NCBI GenBank assembly: GCA_028554795.2
Contig: CM068830.1
Span: forward strand, 115,811,214-115,875,213
Direction of reading: 5' to 3'
From: Sinohyriopsis cumingii
Taxonomy: Eukaryota; Mollusca; Bivalvia; Unionida; Unionidae
DNA: 64,000 nt
How positions within the stretch are numbered: position 1 is the first letter of the stretch; every line of letters begins with the position of its first letter. The notes beneath the pieces were generated by a model. The model was not told the origin of the DNA, did no database searches, and saw only the letters and a program-made list of their open reading frames with translations. This document shows positions 31,895-42,032 of this stretch, in pieces. The position numbers and the translations under genes were made by a program.

Positions 31895-32390
31895 GTAAGT
31901 AGTGAAGATTCGTTTTACTAATTTTCAGATGATTGTATCAAAATTGTCAAGTATACAGCTGGTCAAATTATTACTTGGTTTAGTTCGAATTAAGTTTATG
32001 CATTGCTTTTATTTTTTATTGACCTTCACCTTATATGTGAGCTAGGAGAATTTCTACTACAGGAAATGAGATAGCAGCCATTAAAAATACATGCTTTTTG
32101 GAATTATTTTTTTCATGTTGAAAGCATCTATACCTCAATAGTGTCATAACTCAATGTCAGTCATCTTAACCTGTGATCAAATTACATACATTTGACCTTT
32201 CAAACATAAAAAAATAAAATAACAAATTTAAGTTTACACTAGTCTCAGTCAGTTAATCATACCAAAAGTGGACATTAAGAGGGCTTAATTATGATTCAGG
32301 TTTCCAATTCTACCTGTCAGTCGAAAATTGTGAAGAAGAATGGGTTTGTCTCCAACCAGGAAAATATCTGTACTGTTGCAGATAAATTGC
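31895..32390. other. intron DNA
   Basis: Short AT-rich stretch between the second Ig exon and the Kolobok-like element. Nothing recognisable is seen. Confidence 0.5.
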
Positions 32391-32599
32391 TTAAAGGAGA
32401 CCAGAAACCAATGGAAATATTGAATAATAATAAAGGTACTATAGCAGTAAACCTTATTCTGAAGTATCATCTGAGACCGAAATGCCAATATTAAAATATT
32501 GGCCTATCTTCTAGGAGCTGAATTTCCGTGACCTCGTATGCAAAATTTCCGCGCCTATTCGGTTACTTTCGGGATGTGACGTCATAGTAGCGACTCCAG

Positions 32600-32965
32600 C
32601 AGCCCAAGTGAGAGTTGCCAGAGTAAAAGACAATACCGTTTGCGTTGCTTACGGGTGTAATAAAACATTAAGAAAAGCCAGTGGACAACATTTTTTTTTT
32701 CTTTTCCGAAAGATAAAGGCATAATGAAAGAATGGATACATTATTACAAACGTGTCGATTTCAAAGCAACACCATACAGCCCTATGTGCTCGTTACATTT
32801 CTCAAAGAACTGTTACGAGAGGGATTCTAAAAAAATGGCAGCTCAAGGATACGCAAATGCTAGGCCTAGACAAAAAGTTGGCGCTGTTCCAGACATAACG
32901 TTGAATATTTTAAGTCCTGGGAAAAGTGTTGAACGTGCGAGTTACGAAAATAGGCAGAAGGCCGA
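32600..32965 (+). pseudogene. THAP zinc-finger exon inside the Kolobok-like element
   Basis: A THAP domain can be read: CVAYGCNKT at 32641, then FPKDKGIMKEWIHYYKRVDF, then MCSLHFSKNCYERD. This gives the C2CH zinc ligands (C-x4-C and C-x2-H) and the typical FP/W positions. The frame changes at a run of ten T at 32691-32700, between the first cysteine pair and the rest. This is either a real frameshift or a homopolymer error. A GTAAGT donor at 32966 closes the exon. No downstream transposase exon is recognisable. It is best read as the N-terminal DNA-binding exon of a Kolobok-type transposase, now defective. Confidence 0.65.
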
Positions 32966-34286
32966 GTAAGTGACCACGAAATGCAACAATCAATTCACAG
33001 ATCTTTGATCTACACCAGCAGTGTTAAAATTAAATCGGATAACCCGACACCCTGGGCCCCTCTGGTTTTAGTTCCGGCCCATCCTGTGTTCAAAATGAGG
33101 TGCCCGTCAGGCTTGTCGAAACAAAAATTGTTTGCCTGAGGAAACTTTGATCGGGCTGGTGAAATTAGTAAATGTATTTTCAAGATGTTGACATACATGC
33201 CTTAACACGGCACAATCTAAATCAAATCACTACTGTTCAAGGTGAAATTTAGATTTGATTTTAATTAAATGGAGGCTTTGCCAAAAATAATATTCAATAC
33301 CTGTCGTGTTTCGAGAAAACACAATTTTCAGTAATCTTATAAAAATTACAAATTTAAAAAAAATCATTGTATACATGTAATATGTATAAACGGTAATCTG
33401 TAATGATTGGAACTGATATAAAACTATTCCTTGGGCAGTTTAAATAGTAGCGATTAAAAGAAAAGAGGTCAAAGTTTCACATTAAATGGCTGACAATAGA
33501 AACTGGCTGTGGGGGGGGACTATTGACCCAACCCCTTACCCCAATGTGCGAGCGCCCATGGGACGTACCTTTTCTCCATGTGATACGCCTTATTATTCCC
33601 CCAGGACAAGCCTATTTTGCATATTCTGGTCAGCTCTGGCTAAATTGCAAAATAGCTAAAGTTCTGATTTATGTACGCAAACAATAAAGCCGATGTGACT
33701 AATGAACATACTCCATCCTTGCATTGATCTTGTGAAAAGGACTGCCCTTCGGACATACTTCAAAGAAACCCTGTTCGACAGTGTGTGTGTGTGTGTAAGC
33801 ACCAGCAATTGATTGCCAAAATAAACGATGCCTATTTTGTTGTTACTTACGATGCCATGGACTTCAGGTTTAAGTCTTAATGCATGTAACACTGTTTGCT
33901 GAACAAAATGTTTATTCAGAATTAGTTCTTTAGGGCCACATATACTGCATGGTATATTTTGTTTTATTCCTTTTAATTTAATTATGGTAATTAAACTTTA
34001 CATATACGGTGGAGGAATGTTAGGTGTTAACTGGCCAAGTTTCTTTGGCGGAAATGGAGATGCGATTTTGTTTGCAGAGAAAATTTCACAGTGATCATTC
34101 ATTTAAGCTAATTGGTGACAATTGTATTCTTTTAATTTTGTTATACTAAAGTACCGTTGTAGTTGTTTAAAAACATCTGAAATTTACTTGAATAATGTTT
34201 AATTTTCACGTTCTATTTACTGAAGAAGAAAAAAAGAAAAAAAAAAAAAACTTTTTGGGATATTAATTATTTCCTCCAGTGCCGGA

Positions 34287-34372
34287 TTTAGACGTGTGTG
34301 CGTGTGATTTGAATTTTTAACGTAGCTTTAACAATTTTTTCAGTCATATCACTACGATGTCTGCAGTGTGGC
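34287..34372 (-). mobile_element. SINE fragment (3' part)
   Basis: The words TGATTTGAATTTTTAACGTA, AGCTTTAACAATTTTTTCAG and TCATATCACTACGATGTCTG match the 3' portion of the SINE at 16836-17141. No tRNA-like head is present. Confidence 0.65.
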
Positions 34373-35000
34373 AGATTAGACTGTGGATTGCATAGGTCAT
34401 ATCTATTTATAAACGGTTTGGGGTTGGTTTTTTCTTGTTCTGACAAATGAAAATTGACAGACATAATGTAATTATCGGGACATCGCTGCGAAAAATTTAG
34501 AGATATTACGAGATCGGGATGTAGATGAGGAAATACCCCCAAAATCACAAGGTTTTTCTCCCGGCTTGAGAGTTGACAGGTATGAACTGTCCGGGCTTGT
34601 AGAATTTCAGTCAGGGCTTGAGTTTATTTAAGTCACCAGCCCGGGGCCTGTGCCTAAAAGAATTCTTTTAACACTGACCAGTACAGTACATAAGCTGTTA
34701 TATCAGACTGCAGATTCAAGTTTTGAATGTGCAACCCAAATGTGGTGTCCTTCCGTCTGCCTCGCTCGCCAATGTTCATGTTTGTATTCGAGGACTGGCT
34801 AGTATTGCGTCACGGTACCACGTGATCTGTCGTCTCATTAAAACTCGGAAAAACTCGGCAATTTACGGAATCGTGGTATCTTCCATGCAATAAAATCACT
34901 ACCCGCTTACGATATTTAATTTATAAACATGTCAGTCGAATTAAAATCTGTAGAGAATTACATACGTAGAAGGAAAATTTTGATTTCTGGTCTCCTTTAA

Positions 35001-36171
35001 ATTCAAGGGAAAACAGGGATTTGATAAACTTTTAGATAGGTCAATTTCAGGATGTTTCAGTCAGTTGCATACGTCTTCGGGCTGGAACTTTTGTTATCCT
35101 AGTGGGTACATGAACTAGCTGTTGATAATTCATGTAATTCATGGTTTTAATCCAGCTTTGACTGGTTTCATAAAGCATATTGTTATTGAAGTCACTCACT
35201 AAACAGACTTCTATGTTTTGTTTATACAGAGTTTAAAGTGTATTTTGAAATAAAGTATACCAAGTATTGTCAGTGTTTGGTGGTCTATATGCAGCCTAAT
35301 ACAAATGGTTTTTGGACATTATGTCTTTATAGCCAGATTATTTCCATACAAATTTCCTCAAGATCATATCAAGGTTTGAGAGAAATGCCATTCTTAATGT
35401 AAACAAAAAGTCCACCACCCTTTTGAAAAAATTCGACTTTTCTTTGAAAACTTTAGTTAAGAATTGTATTACCATGAAAAAGTTCATGAAAGAAGGTATC
35501 ACTGAATGCAAAACTATCAATTCCTCAGAGAAGTAATTTTATAATGTCTTGTTTTGGAAATATATAATGGATACGCAGATGGCAAATTTTGAGACTTTTT
35601 TTCATAAGCCACTGATTTTGAGAGAATTCTAAGTTTTGAGATGAATGATATGCATTATCTGAATTCATATAATTAATGATATCACTATCAGTATAAATTC
35701 AACTGGACTCGATCTTACATGCAATATGGCCACTGTGGTGGTCATCTTGGAAATCTTATTTGTCAAGAATACAAGAGATAGTTTCTAGACCTTGCAATTA
35801 AAAAGAAGAAAGAAGAAATGGTCTTATTTTGCATTCCTGGCATTCATGTTGGCCGATAGAGTAACAATTCCTTGATGAACTCTTGGTTTGACTTTAGGCT
35901 AGTCTGCATTATAAGGAAGAGGAGGGATGCTGGTGAGTTGGATGAATGTTTACTTGAATAAATTGCTTGCCATTCCTTTAGTTATTAAATTAGCTTCAAT
36001 GAAGCAAACATAAGGCTTTCAAGTCAAAATCAAATAAAAAAAGTTAATGAATCAATTGATGTATAGAACATGTTTTTTTTATTCATTTAAATTTTATTGA
36101 CTTTTTGGTTAGGTAAAGAAAAGGTACATCAAGGTTCTGAATGTGGGTAAAATTGCAAAAAGTGCAAAACA
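35001..36171. other. intron DNA with one dispersed-repeat fragment
   Basis: Mostly unique AT-rich sequence. About 35690-35770 (CATGCAATATGGCCACTG, then GGTCATCTTGGAAATCTTAT) belongs to the dispersed family seen at 22330, 27255 and 57405. No gene is seen. Confidence 0.5.
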
Positions 36172-36690
36172 CTATATAAACCTTTTGCACCTCAAGAAGT
36201 CCACAGTACAGACAATTAATAAACCTTCTTTTGCACGTCAAGAAGTCCACAGTACAAACAATTAATAAACCTTTTTTGCACCTCAAGAAGTCCACAGTAC
36301 AAACAATTAATAAACCCTCTTTTGCACCTCAAGATGTCTACAGTACAAACAATTAATAAACCTTCTTTTGCACCTCAAGAAATCCACAGTACAAACAATT
36401 AATAAACCTTTTGCACCTCAAGAATTCTACAGTACAAACAATTAATAAACCTTCTTGTGCACCTCAGGAAGTCCACAGTACAAACAATTAATAAACCCTC
36501 TTTTGCACCTCAAGATGTCTACAGTACAAACAATTAATAAACCTTCTTTTGCACCTCAAGAATTCCACGGTACAAACAATTAATAAACCTTCTTGTGCAC
36601 CTCAGGAAGTCCACAGTACAAACAATAAACCTTCTTTTGTGTCTCAAGAAGTCCACAGTACAAACAATTGATAAACCTTTTGCACCACAG
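36172..36690. repeat. 45-46 bp tandem array (about 12 copies)
   Basis: The unit is AAACAATTAATAAACCTTCT followed by TTTGCACCTCAAGAAGTCCACAGTAC written in two parts; some units are about 40 bp. It ends 120 bp before the third Ig exon. Confidence 0.88.
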
Positions 36691-36812
36691 GAAGTCCAGT
36701 CAATATGTCTCATATGTCCTGTTTGTGTTTAATAAAGATGATCAAGCTATGGTGTGCTTAATGTTTTCTTTTTGTTTGAGCTTGTGAGCTGATGATTGTG
36801 TCATAATTTCAG

Positions 36813-37079
36813 ATGGCCCAGACGATGCTCAGCTTAACCCCTCTGTTGGGATTATCAAGGCCATAGAAAACCACTCAGTCATTATACATTGTACAGCAGA
36901 CTGTAACCCTATCTGTAGTTTCCAATGGAGGAGAGGGTCAGTTCCTGGATATCTCAAACCCGACCAGACCTTGATGATAGACAGCATTGGCAAGAGTGAT
37001 GCAGACAACTATACATGTACTGTGTCCAACGGCGTTACTGGTAGATCTCAGAGTCTTCAAACAACACTGATAGTCATAT
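36813..37079 (+). CDS. immunoglobulin C2-like exon 3 of the host IgSF gene
   Basis: This 267-bp exon lies between acceptor TCATAATTTCAG and donor GTAAGT, phase 1-1. It encodes about 89 residues: YGPDDAQLNPS start, first Cys in VIIHCTADC, Trp in SFQWRRGS and second Cys in DNYTCTVSNG (the D-x-Y-x-C motif). Two extra cysteines (CTADCNPIC) near the first one could form an additional disulphide. It follows the exon at 31595-31894 in phase. The next exon was not found before the window end. Confidence 0.86.
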
Positions 37080-37964
37080 GTAAGTACAGCAAACAGGAAT
37101 CATTCAGACAGCAACATTGTACTCTGCTGTCGCTTTATTCACCCTGCTAAGACCAGAAAGATATATACAGCTTCTGAAAGTTTGAAGCCCATGCCAAACA
37201 AATATTAAAGAAAAATGAATGTCTTCACAGAAAATTAATGAGACATATTCTAAAAACATTAAGTATATTTAAGTAAATAAATCCTTTCAAAACTATTAAG
37301 TACATTTAAAATAATAAATCATATCCTAAAAACTATAAATACATGTAAGATAAAAAAATCTTTGTTTTAGAAGTTATAAATTAAAGTATAAAATCTTTCT
37401 AGGTGTTTTTAAAAAAATACATTTATACTTTTAATTTAGATGTATGACAGTCTAGTCTGAAATAAAGAATTCTTATCTTATCATACCTGTATATGAAGAT
37501 ACACGTACAGTTGCTGAATGTGTCTGTCGTTGTTAAGAGTAGAATTATGGTAAAAAGAAAATGTTTCCATCTTTCTGTAACTTGAAAATTGAAATGAATA
37601 TCATTATAGTCCCACAGAGGTTTCAGGAAGAATTCCTAATATTGTTATCCTCATTAAAAACACAAACTTTCTCTTTAAGTTGTCAAAATTAAATATATTT
37701 TTGTTAAAAACATGATAATTGTTCCATCTTGGAAGATAACAACGAAGACCATTTTTATAACCAGTGAATTTTCTTGTCAAACATTCACTGTAGTTTGTCC
37801 ACCAATATATGCAATGCATCGTGCATCAATAAGAATTGAATAATCTAATTTTGAAATTCACAAAACAATTTCTCATTTACATAAAAGCATGTTTGTTTGA
37901 GTATTAAAAAAATCTGTATGTCTCATAACATATTCTTCATCTGATAAACTGAATCACAAAATAT
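37080..37964. other. intron DNA
   Basis: AT-rich unique sequence with short repeated words (AAAACTATTAAGTACATTTA-like at about 37245-37330). No gene is seen. Confidence 0.5.
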
Positions 37965-39325
37965 GACCCAAATAAGTATAACTGTATTGTAAAATATGAC
38001 CCAAATAAGTATAACTGTATTGTAAAATATGACCCAAATAAGTATAACTGTATTGTAAAATATGACCCAAATAAGTATAACTGTATTGTAAAATATGACC
38101 CAAATAGGTATAACTGTATTGTAAAATATGACCCAAATAAGTATAAATGTATTGTAAAATATGACCCAAATAAGTATAACTGTATTGTAAAATATGACCC
38201 AAATAAGTATAAATGTATTGTAAAATATGATCCAAATAAGTATAACTGTATTGTAAAATATGACCCAAATAAGTATAACTGTATTGTAAAATATGACCCA
38301 GATAAGTATAAATGTATTGTAAACACATGACCCAAATAAGTAGAACTGTATTGTAAAATATGACCCAAATAAGTATAACTGTATTGTAAAATATGACCCA
38401 AATAAGTATAACTGTATTGTAAAATATGACCCAAATAAGTATAAATGTATTGTAAACACATGACCCAAATAAGTAGAACTGTATTGTAAAATATGACCCA
38501 AATAAGTATAACTGTTTACATTATTGTAAAATATGACCCTAATAAGTATAACTGTATTGTAAAATATGACCCAAATAAGTATAACTGTATTGTAAAATAT
38601 GACCCAAATAAGTATAACTGTATTGTAAAATATGACCCAAATAGGTATAACAGTATTGTAAAATATGACCCAAATAGGTATGAATGTATTGTAAACACAT
38701 GACCCAAATAAGTATAACTGCATTGTAAAATATGACCCAAATAAGTATAACAGTATTGTAAAATATGACCCTAATGAGTATAACTGTATTGTAAAATATG
38801 ACCCAAATAGGTATAACTGTATTGTAAAATATGACCCAAATAAGTATAAATGTATTGTAAACACATGACCCAAATAAGTGTAACTGCATTGTAAAATATG
38901 ACCCAAATAGGTATAACTGTATTGTAAAATATGACCCTAATAAGTATAACTGTATTGTAAAATATGACCCAAATAAGTATAACTGTATTGTAAAATATGA
39001 CCAAAATAAGTATAAATGTATTGTAAACACATGACCCAAATAAGTATAAATGTATTGTAAATACATGACCCAAATAGGTATAGCTGTATTGTAACACATG
39101 ACCCAAATAAGTATAAATGTATTGTAAACACATGACCCAAATAAGTATAAATGTATTGTAAACACATGACCCAAATAGGTATAGCTGTATTGTAACACAT
39201 GACCCAAATAAGTATAAATGTATTGTAAACACATGACCCAAATAAGTTATATAGCTGTATTGTAACACATGACCCAAATAAGTATAAATGTATTGTAAAC
39301 ACATGACCCAAATAAGTATAGCTGT
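37965..39325. repeat. 33-bp tandem array (about 41 copies)
   Basis: The unit is AAAATATGACCCAAATAAGT followed by ATAACTGTATTGT. A second class has AACACATGACCC and ATAAATGTATTGT and dominates beyond 39000. The period is a multiple of three, so several frames on both strands stay open for hundreds of codons (YTYLGHILQYS-like). I regard these as empty frames. Confidence 0.94.
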
Positions 39326-39697
39326 TGTAATATGCAATATGTAACTGGCCATTAAGAAGTACAGAGGGAGGAGGTTATATTTTGAAAGAAGTTGACTGAA
39401 CATTCATGCATACTGCTTTTTGTGTATTATCTATGATATCATTCTTAAGTGCATAATGCTCACATATCTTTAATAATTTCCTTGACAGTGATAGAAGGAG
39501 TTAGCAATGACACTTCAACATCAAAACTAAAATTGTTAAGAAAAAAGCATTTGATAGCAAATTGCTGTGCCATATGATTGTTTAGCCATTCTATGATTTA
39601 AATAGTATATGTATATGTTAAATAATGAAGGCGAAAAAGAAACACCTCTTGCCTCACTCAGTTGGTTACATGAAAAGACATGGATACTGCACTTTCC
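39326..39697. other. short unique stretch between two arrays
   Basis: No gene is seen. A weak acceptor-like AG at about 39488 is followed by an open stretch that does not resemble an Ig domain. Confidence 0.45.
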
Positions 39698-40353
39698 CAT
39701 CATGTAACTGTTTGCCATATCAGTTAAGATGGTTATGAACTGTATAGAGAGGTATTACATCATGTAACTGTTTGCCATATCAGTTAAGATGGTTATGAAC
39801 TGTATAGAGAGGTATTACATCATGTAACTGTTTGCCATATCAGTTAAGATGGTTATGAACTGTATAGAGAGGTATTACATCATGTAACTGTTTGCCATAT
39901 CAGTTAAGATGGTTATGAACTGTATAGAGAGGTATTACATCATGTAACTGTTTGCCATACCAGTTAAGATGGTTATGAACTGTATAGAGAGGTATTACAT
40001 TATGTAACTGTTTGCCATATCAGTTAACATGGTTATGAACTGTATAGAGAGGTATTACATCATGTAACTGTTTGCCATATCAGTTAAGATGGTTATGAAC
40101 TGTATAGAGAGGTATTACTTCATGTAACTGTTTGCCATATCAGTTAACATGGTTATGAACTGTATAGAGAGGTATTACATCATGTAACTGTTTGCCATAT
40201 CAGTTAACATGGTTATGAACTGTATAGAGAGGTATTACTTCATGTAACTGTTTGCCATATCAGTTAACATGGTTATGAACTGTATAGAGAGGTATTACAT
40301 CATGTAACTGTTTGCCATATCAGTTAAGATGGTTATGAACTGTATAGAGAGGT
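39698..40353. repeat. 60-bp satellite, left block (about 11 copies)
   Basis: The unit is CATGTAACTGTTTGCCATAT, CAGTTAAGATGGTTATGAAC and TGTATAGAGAGGTATTACAT, exactly 60 bp. It is interrupted at 40354 by Polinton copy B and resumes at 54601, so both blocks were one array. Confidence 0.95.
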
Positions 40354-40847
40354 AGCAGCAGAGGAGGGGAACAGACCACTTAAGGGAAGGGTCACCCTTG
40401 TTATACAAAAAAAATAGTGACCCTTCATAGAGGTCAAATACCACGTCTACGATTATTGTTTGTCCCCAACATAATTGTAGACGAGCCTCCTCTGCTGCTC
40501 AATCTTCGGAATCCTGGGATTTTGTTCTATGTTTCAAGTAATATTCAAGTTCTGATGGTGGTTTTTCTATTTTTGGATTTATGTTTTTTCTTTTTCTGTA
40601 ATATATCATCAAACTTCTGTATCGATCTCCACCGCAATTTTTGCAAATCTGATATAATCCTCTAACGCCGTTGTTACATCCAACACATCTTCGTGGACCA
40701 GCATGAGGGTTTTTCTTTATAAGATAATTATGTTTTTTGCAATATTCTCCACGACATTTTTTATCACATTTGTTAGTGGTTCCTTGGCGCAGCCACGCAC
40801 AATTGTTCATTATATTAATGATATCAGTTTAATTTTATCATCACCCC
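40354..40847. repeat. left terminal inverted repeat of Polinton copy B
   Basis: 494 bp, matching 54107-54600 in inverse orientation with no difference noticed by eye in the coding part. It contains the complete zinc-ribbon gene (40499-40810) reading outward. The outer part of about 140 bp has internal symmetry of its own: AGCAGCAGAGGAGG at the tip and CCTCCTCTGCTGCT at 40486-40499 form an inverted pair, so the outer arm can fold back on itself. Confidence 0.93.
40499..40810 (-). CDS. terminal-repeat zinc-ribbon protein (left copy), copy B
   Basis: This 103-residue protein is identical to the one in the right terminal repeat (54144-54455) and nearly identical to that of copy A. The cysteine pattern is CAW, KCDKKCRGEYCKKH, RRCVGCN and ICKNCGGDRYRSL, then a basic RKRKN stretch. 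It reads outward and its stop codon lies at the inner edge of the folding outer arm. The start ATATAATGAA is about 37 bp inside the inner edge of the repeat, so the promoter is shared by both ends. Function unknown; binding of nucleic acid is a reasonable inference from the zinc-ribbon look. Confidence 0.82.
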   Translation of the reverse strand: MNNCAWLRQGTTNKCDKKCRGEYCKKHNYLIKKNPHAGPRRCVGCNNGVRGLYQICKNCGGDRYRSLMIYYRKRKNINPKIEKPPSELEYYLKHRTKSQDSED

Positions 40848-40850
40848 CCG

Positions 40851-41525
40851 TTATCCAAATATTTTATCAAGTCCAATACGATATCTTCTTCTAGGATCGT
40901 GCAAATTTATTGTTATAAACCTGTGCGGAGTAGTTTGCGCTCGTGAAAAGAAGTTTCTGAATTTAATTATATCCATGTCACCGCTGCACCAGGTTTGATG
41001 AATATTTCGCAACGTGTGTGTGTCTACGCCATTAAACACAACTAAAATGTTACAGTTATCTCTGATCACTTTTGGTATTTGTGTGTATCGTTGAGTAACA
41101 TAAATAACATCGGTATTTTTATGTCTACCACGGGAAAAAATCCTAGCTGGATTTGACTGTTTATCTAGCATCACATCGTCGTATACAACTAAATTATTAA
41201 TAAATCCGTTTAAAACATCAACGGACGGTGCTTCATCAATATCTGTTATAAACTCTATAACATCATTATTTTCGTCCAGTAATCGCGCGTTTTTGTTAAA
41301 ATCTTTAAGTACTTCATAACATCGTTGATCATCAGCGGATGGTGCTACCAAATACAACTTATCCCATTTCAACCATCTCATTATCAGATTAAGTAATAAT
41401 TGCGTCTTACCCGATCCAGATGGTCCCATGATAATCATTCTGATGGAATTCGGTAGTGCAGGATGGTGTTTAACTGGCTCTTGCTGCCGAGTTGCTGAGA
41501 AATCAATTATATCCATATATATCAT
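40851..41525 (-). CDS. FtsK/HerA-type DNA-packaging ATPase (A32-like), copy B
   Basis: A protein of about 220 residues with P-loop GPSGSGKTQLLLNLI near residue 33 and a Walker B LVVYDDVML near residue 112, followed by a sensor-like segment (VIYVTQRY). This is the Polinton packaging ATPase related to poxvirus A32, which pumps DNA into the capsid. The nominal first Met is only 3 bp from the start of the divergent PLA2 gene. The fourth residue, also Met (41516), leaves about 12 bp of ATATAT and is a plausible real start. The 3' end abuts the left terminal repeat. Confidence 0.9.
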   Translation of the reverse strand: MIYMDIIDFSATRQQEPVKHHPALPNSIRMIIMGPSGSGKTQLLLNLIMRWLKWDKLYLVAPSADDQRCYEVLKDFNKNARLLDENNDVIEFITDIDEAPSVDVLNGFINNLVVYDDVMLDKQSNPARIFSRGRHKNTDVIYVTQRYTQIPKVIRDNCNILVVFNGVDTHTLRNIHQTWCSGDMDIIKFRNFFSRAQTTPHRFITINLHDPRRRYRIGLDKIFG

Positions 41526-41528
41526 AAC

Positions 41529-42032
41529 ATGAATTTATATTGTTTACGCTGTAAAGTTAAAACTCCAACCACTGATTTAGCTACGGTTATAACAAAAAAT
41601 AAAAAAATAGCGTATGGTGGAAAATGTTCTGTATGCGGTAGAAAGAAATTTTCGTTTTTACCTAATAGGCGCGGTGGTGATATTGCTAATTTGATGTCAA
41701 AGTTTCCAGGTGCTCCATGGGCTAAATACAGCGGAGAAAAACATCTACCAGGATATAATTATTGCGGTCCTGGTACTCGACTCGATATCAGGCTTGATAA
41801 TCAGGATCAACCAAAACCAGGCGAGGAACCAATAAACGCCATTGATCGAGCTTGTCATGTTCATGATGTAGCTTATAAGAGTAAAAATCTACAAGATAGG
41901 CATATTGCAGATGTGAAATTAATTCATTCATTAAATTCCATAAAAAATAAAAATATCAGAGAATCATTAGCTAATTGGTTAGTAAGATCCGCGATGAAAA
42001 GTAAATTAGCGCTAGGGGCTGGTAATATATAA
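41529..42032 (+). CDS. zinc-ribbon plus phospholipase A2 protein, copy B
   Basis: This 167-residue protein has an N-terminal zinc ribbon (CLRC near residue 5 and CSVCGRKKF near residue 37), of a type also seen in adenovirus-like small proteins. Next comes a parvovirus-type phospholipase A2 core: Ca-binding loop NYCGPGT near residue 80 and the catalytic HD in CHVHDVAYKSK near residue 115. In parvoviruses this enzyme opens endosomal membranes during entry; a like role for the Polinton virion is inference. Its stop overlaps the integrase start (TAATG), so the two are likely translated from linked messages. The gene starts back to back with the ATPase. Confidence 0.85.
   Translation: MNLYCLRCKVKTPTTDLATVITKNKKIAYGGKCSVCGRKKFSFLPNRRGGDIANLMSKFPGAPWAKYSGEKHLPGYNYCGPGTRLDIRLDNQDQPKPGEEPINAIDRACHVHDVAYKSKNLQDRHIADVKLIHSLNSIKNKNIRESLANWLVRSAMKSKLALGAGNI

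Larger units (their letters stand above)
32395..34996 (+). mobile_element. Kolobok/T2-like DNA transposon, degraded or non-autonomous
   Basis: Both ends carry a perfect 17-bp inverted repeat, TTAAAGGAGACCAGAAA. Its first four bases are the flanking TTAA duplications (32391-32394 and 34997-35000), so the element proper starts AGGAGACCAGAAA. TTAA duplications and TTAAAGG ends are hallmarks of the Kolobok superfamily and of the Xenopus T2 elements. Kolobok transposases also carry a THAP domain, and a THAP-like exon lies near the left end (32600-32965). The rest has no long ORF and contains a SINE fragment, so this copy cannot encode a full transposase. It sits in the intron between Ig exons 2 and 3. 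Confidence 0.75.

Noticed and set aside
37923-39403. Long open frames on both strands of the 33-bp array
   Set aside because: They follow from a period of 33 bp with no stop in the unit. Peptides are pure repeats in several frames at once, with no start context or splice signals.
39489-39580. Possible fourth Ig-gene exon after an acceptor-like AG
   Set aside because: The open stretch lacks Ig motifs (no Cys/Trp/DxGxYxC pattern) and no donor follows before a stop.
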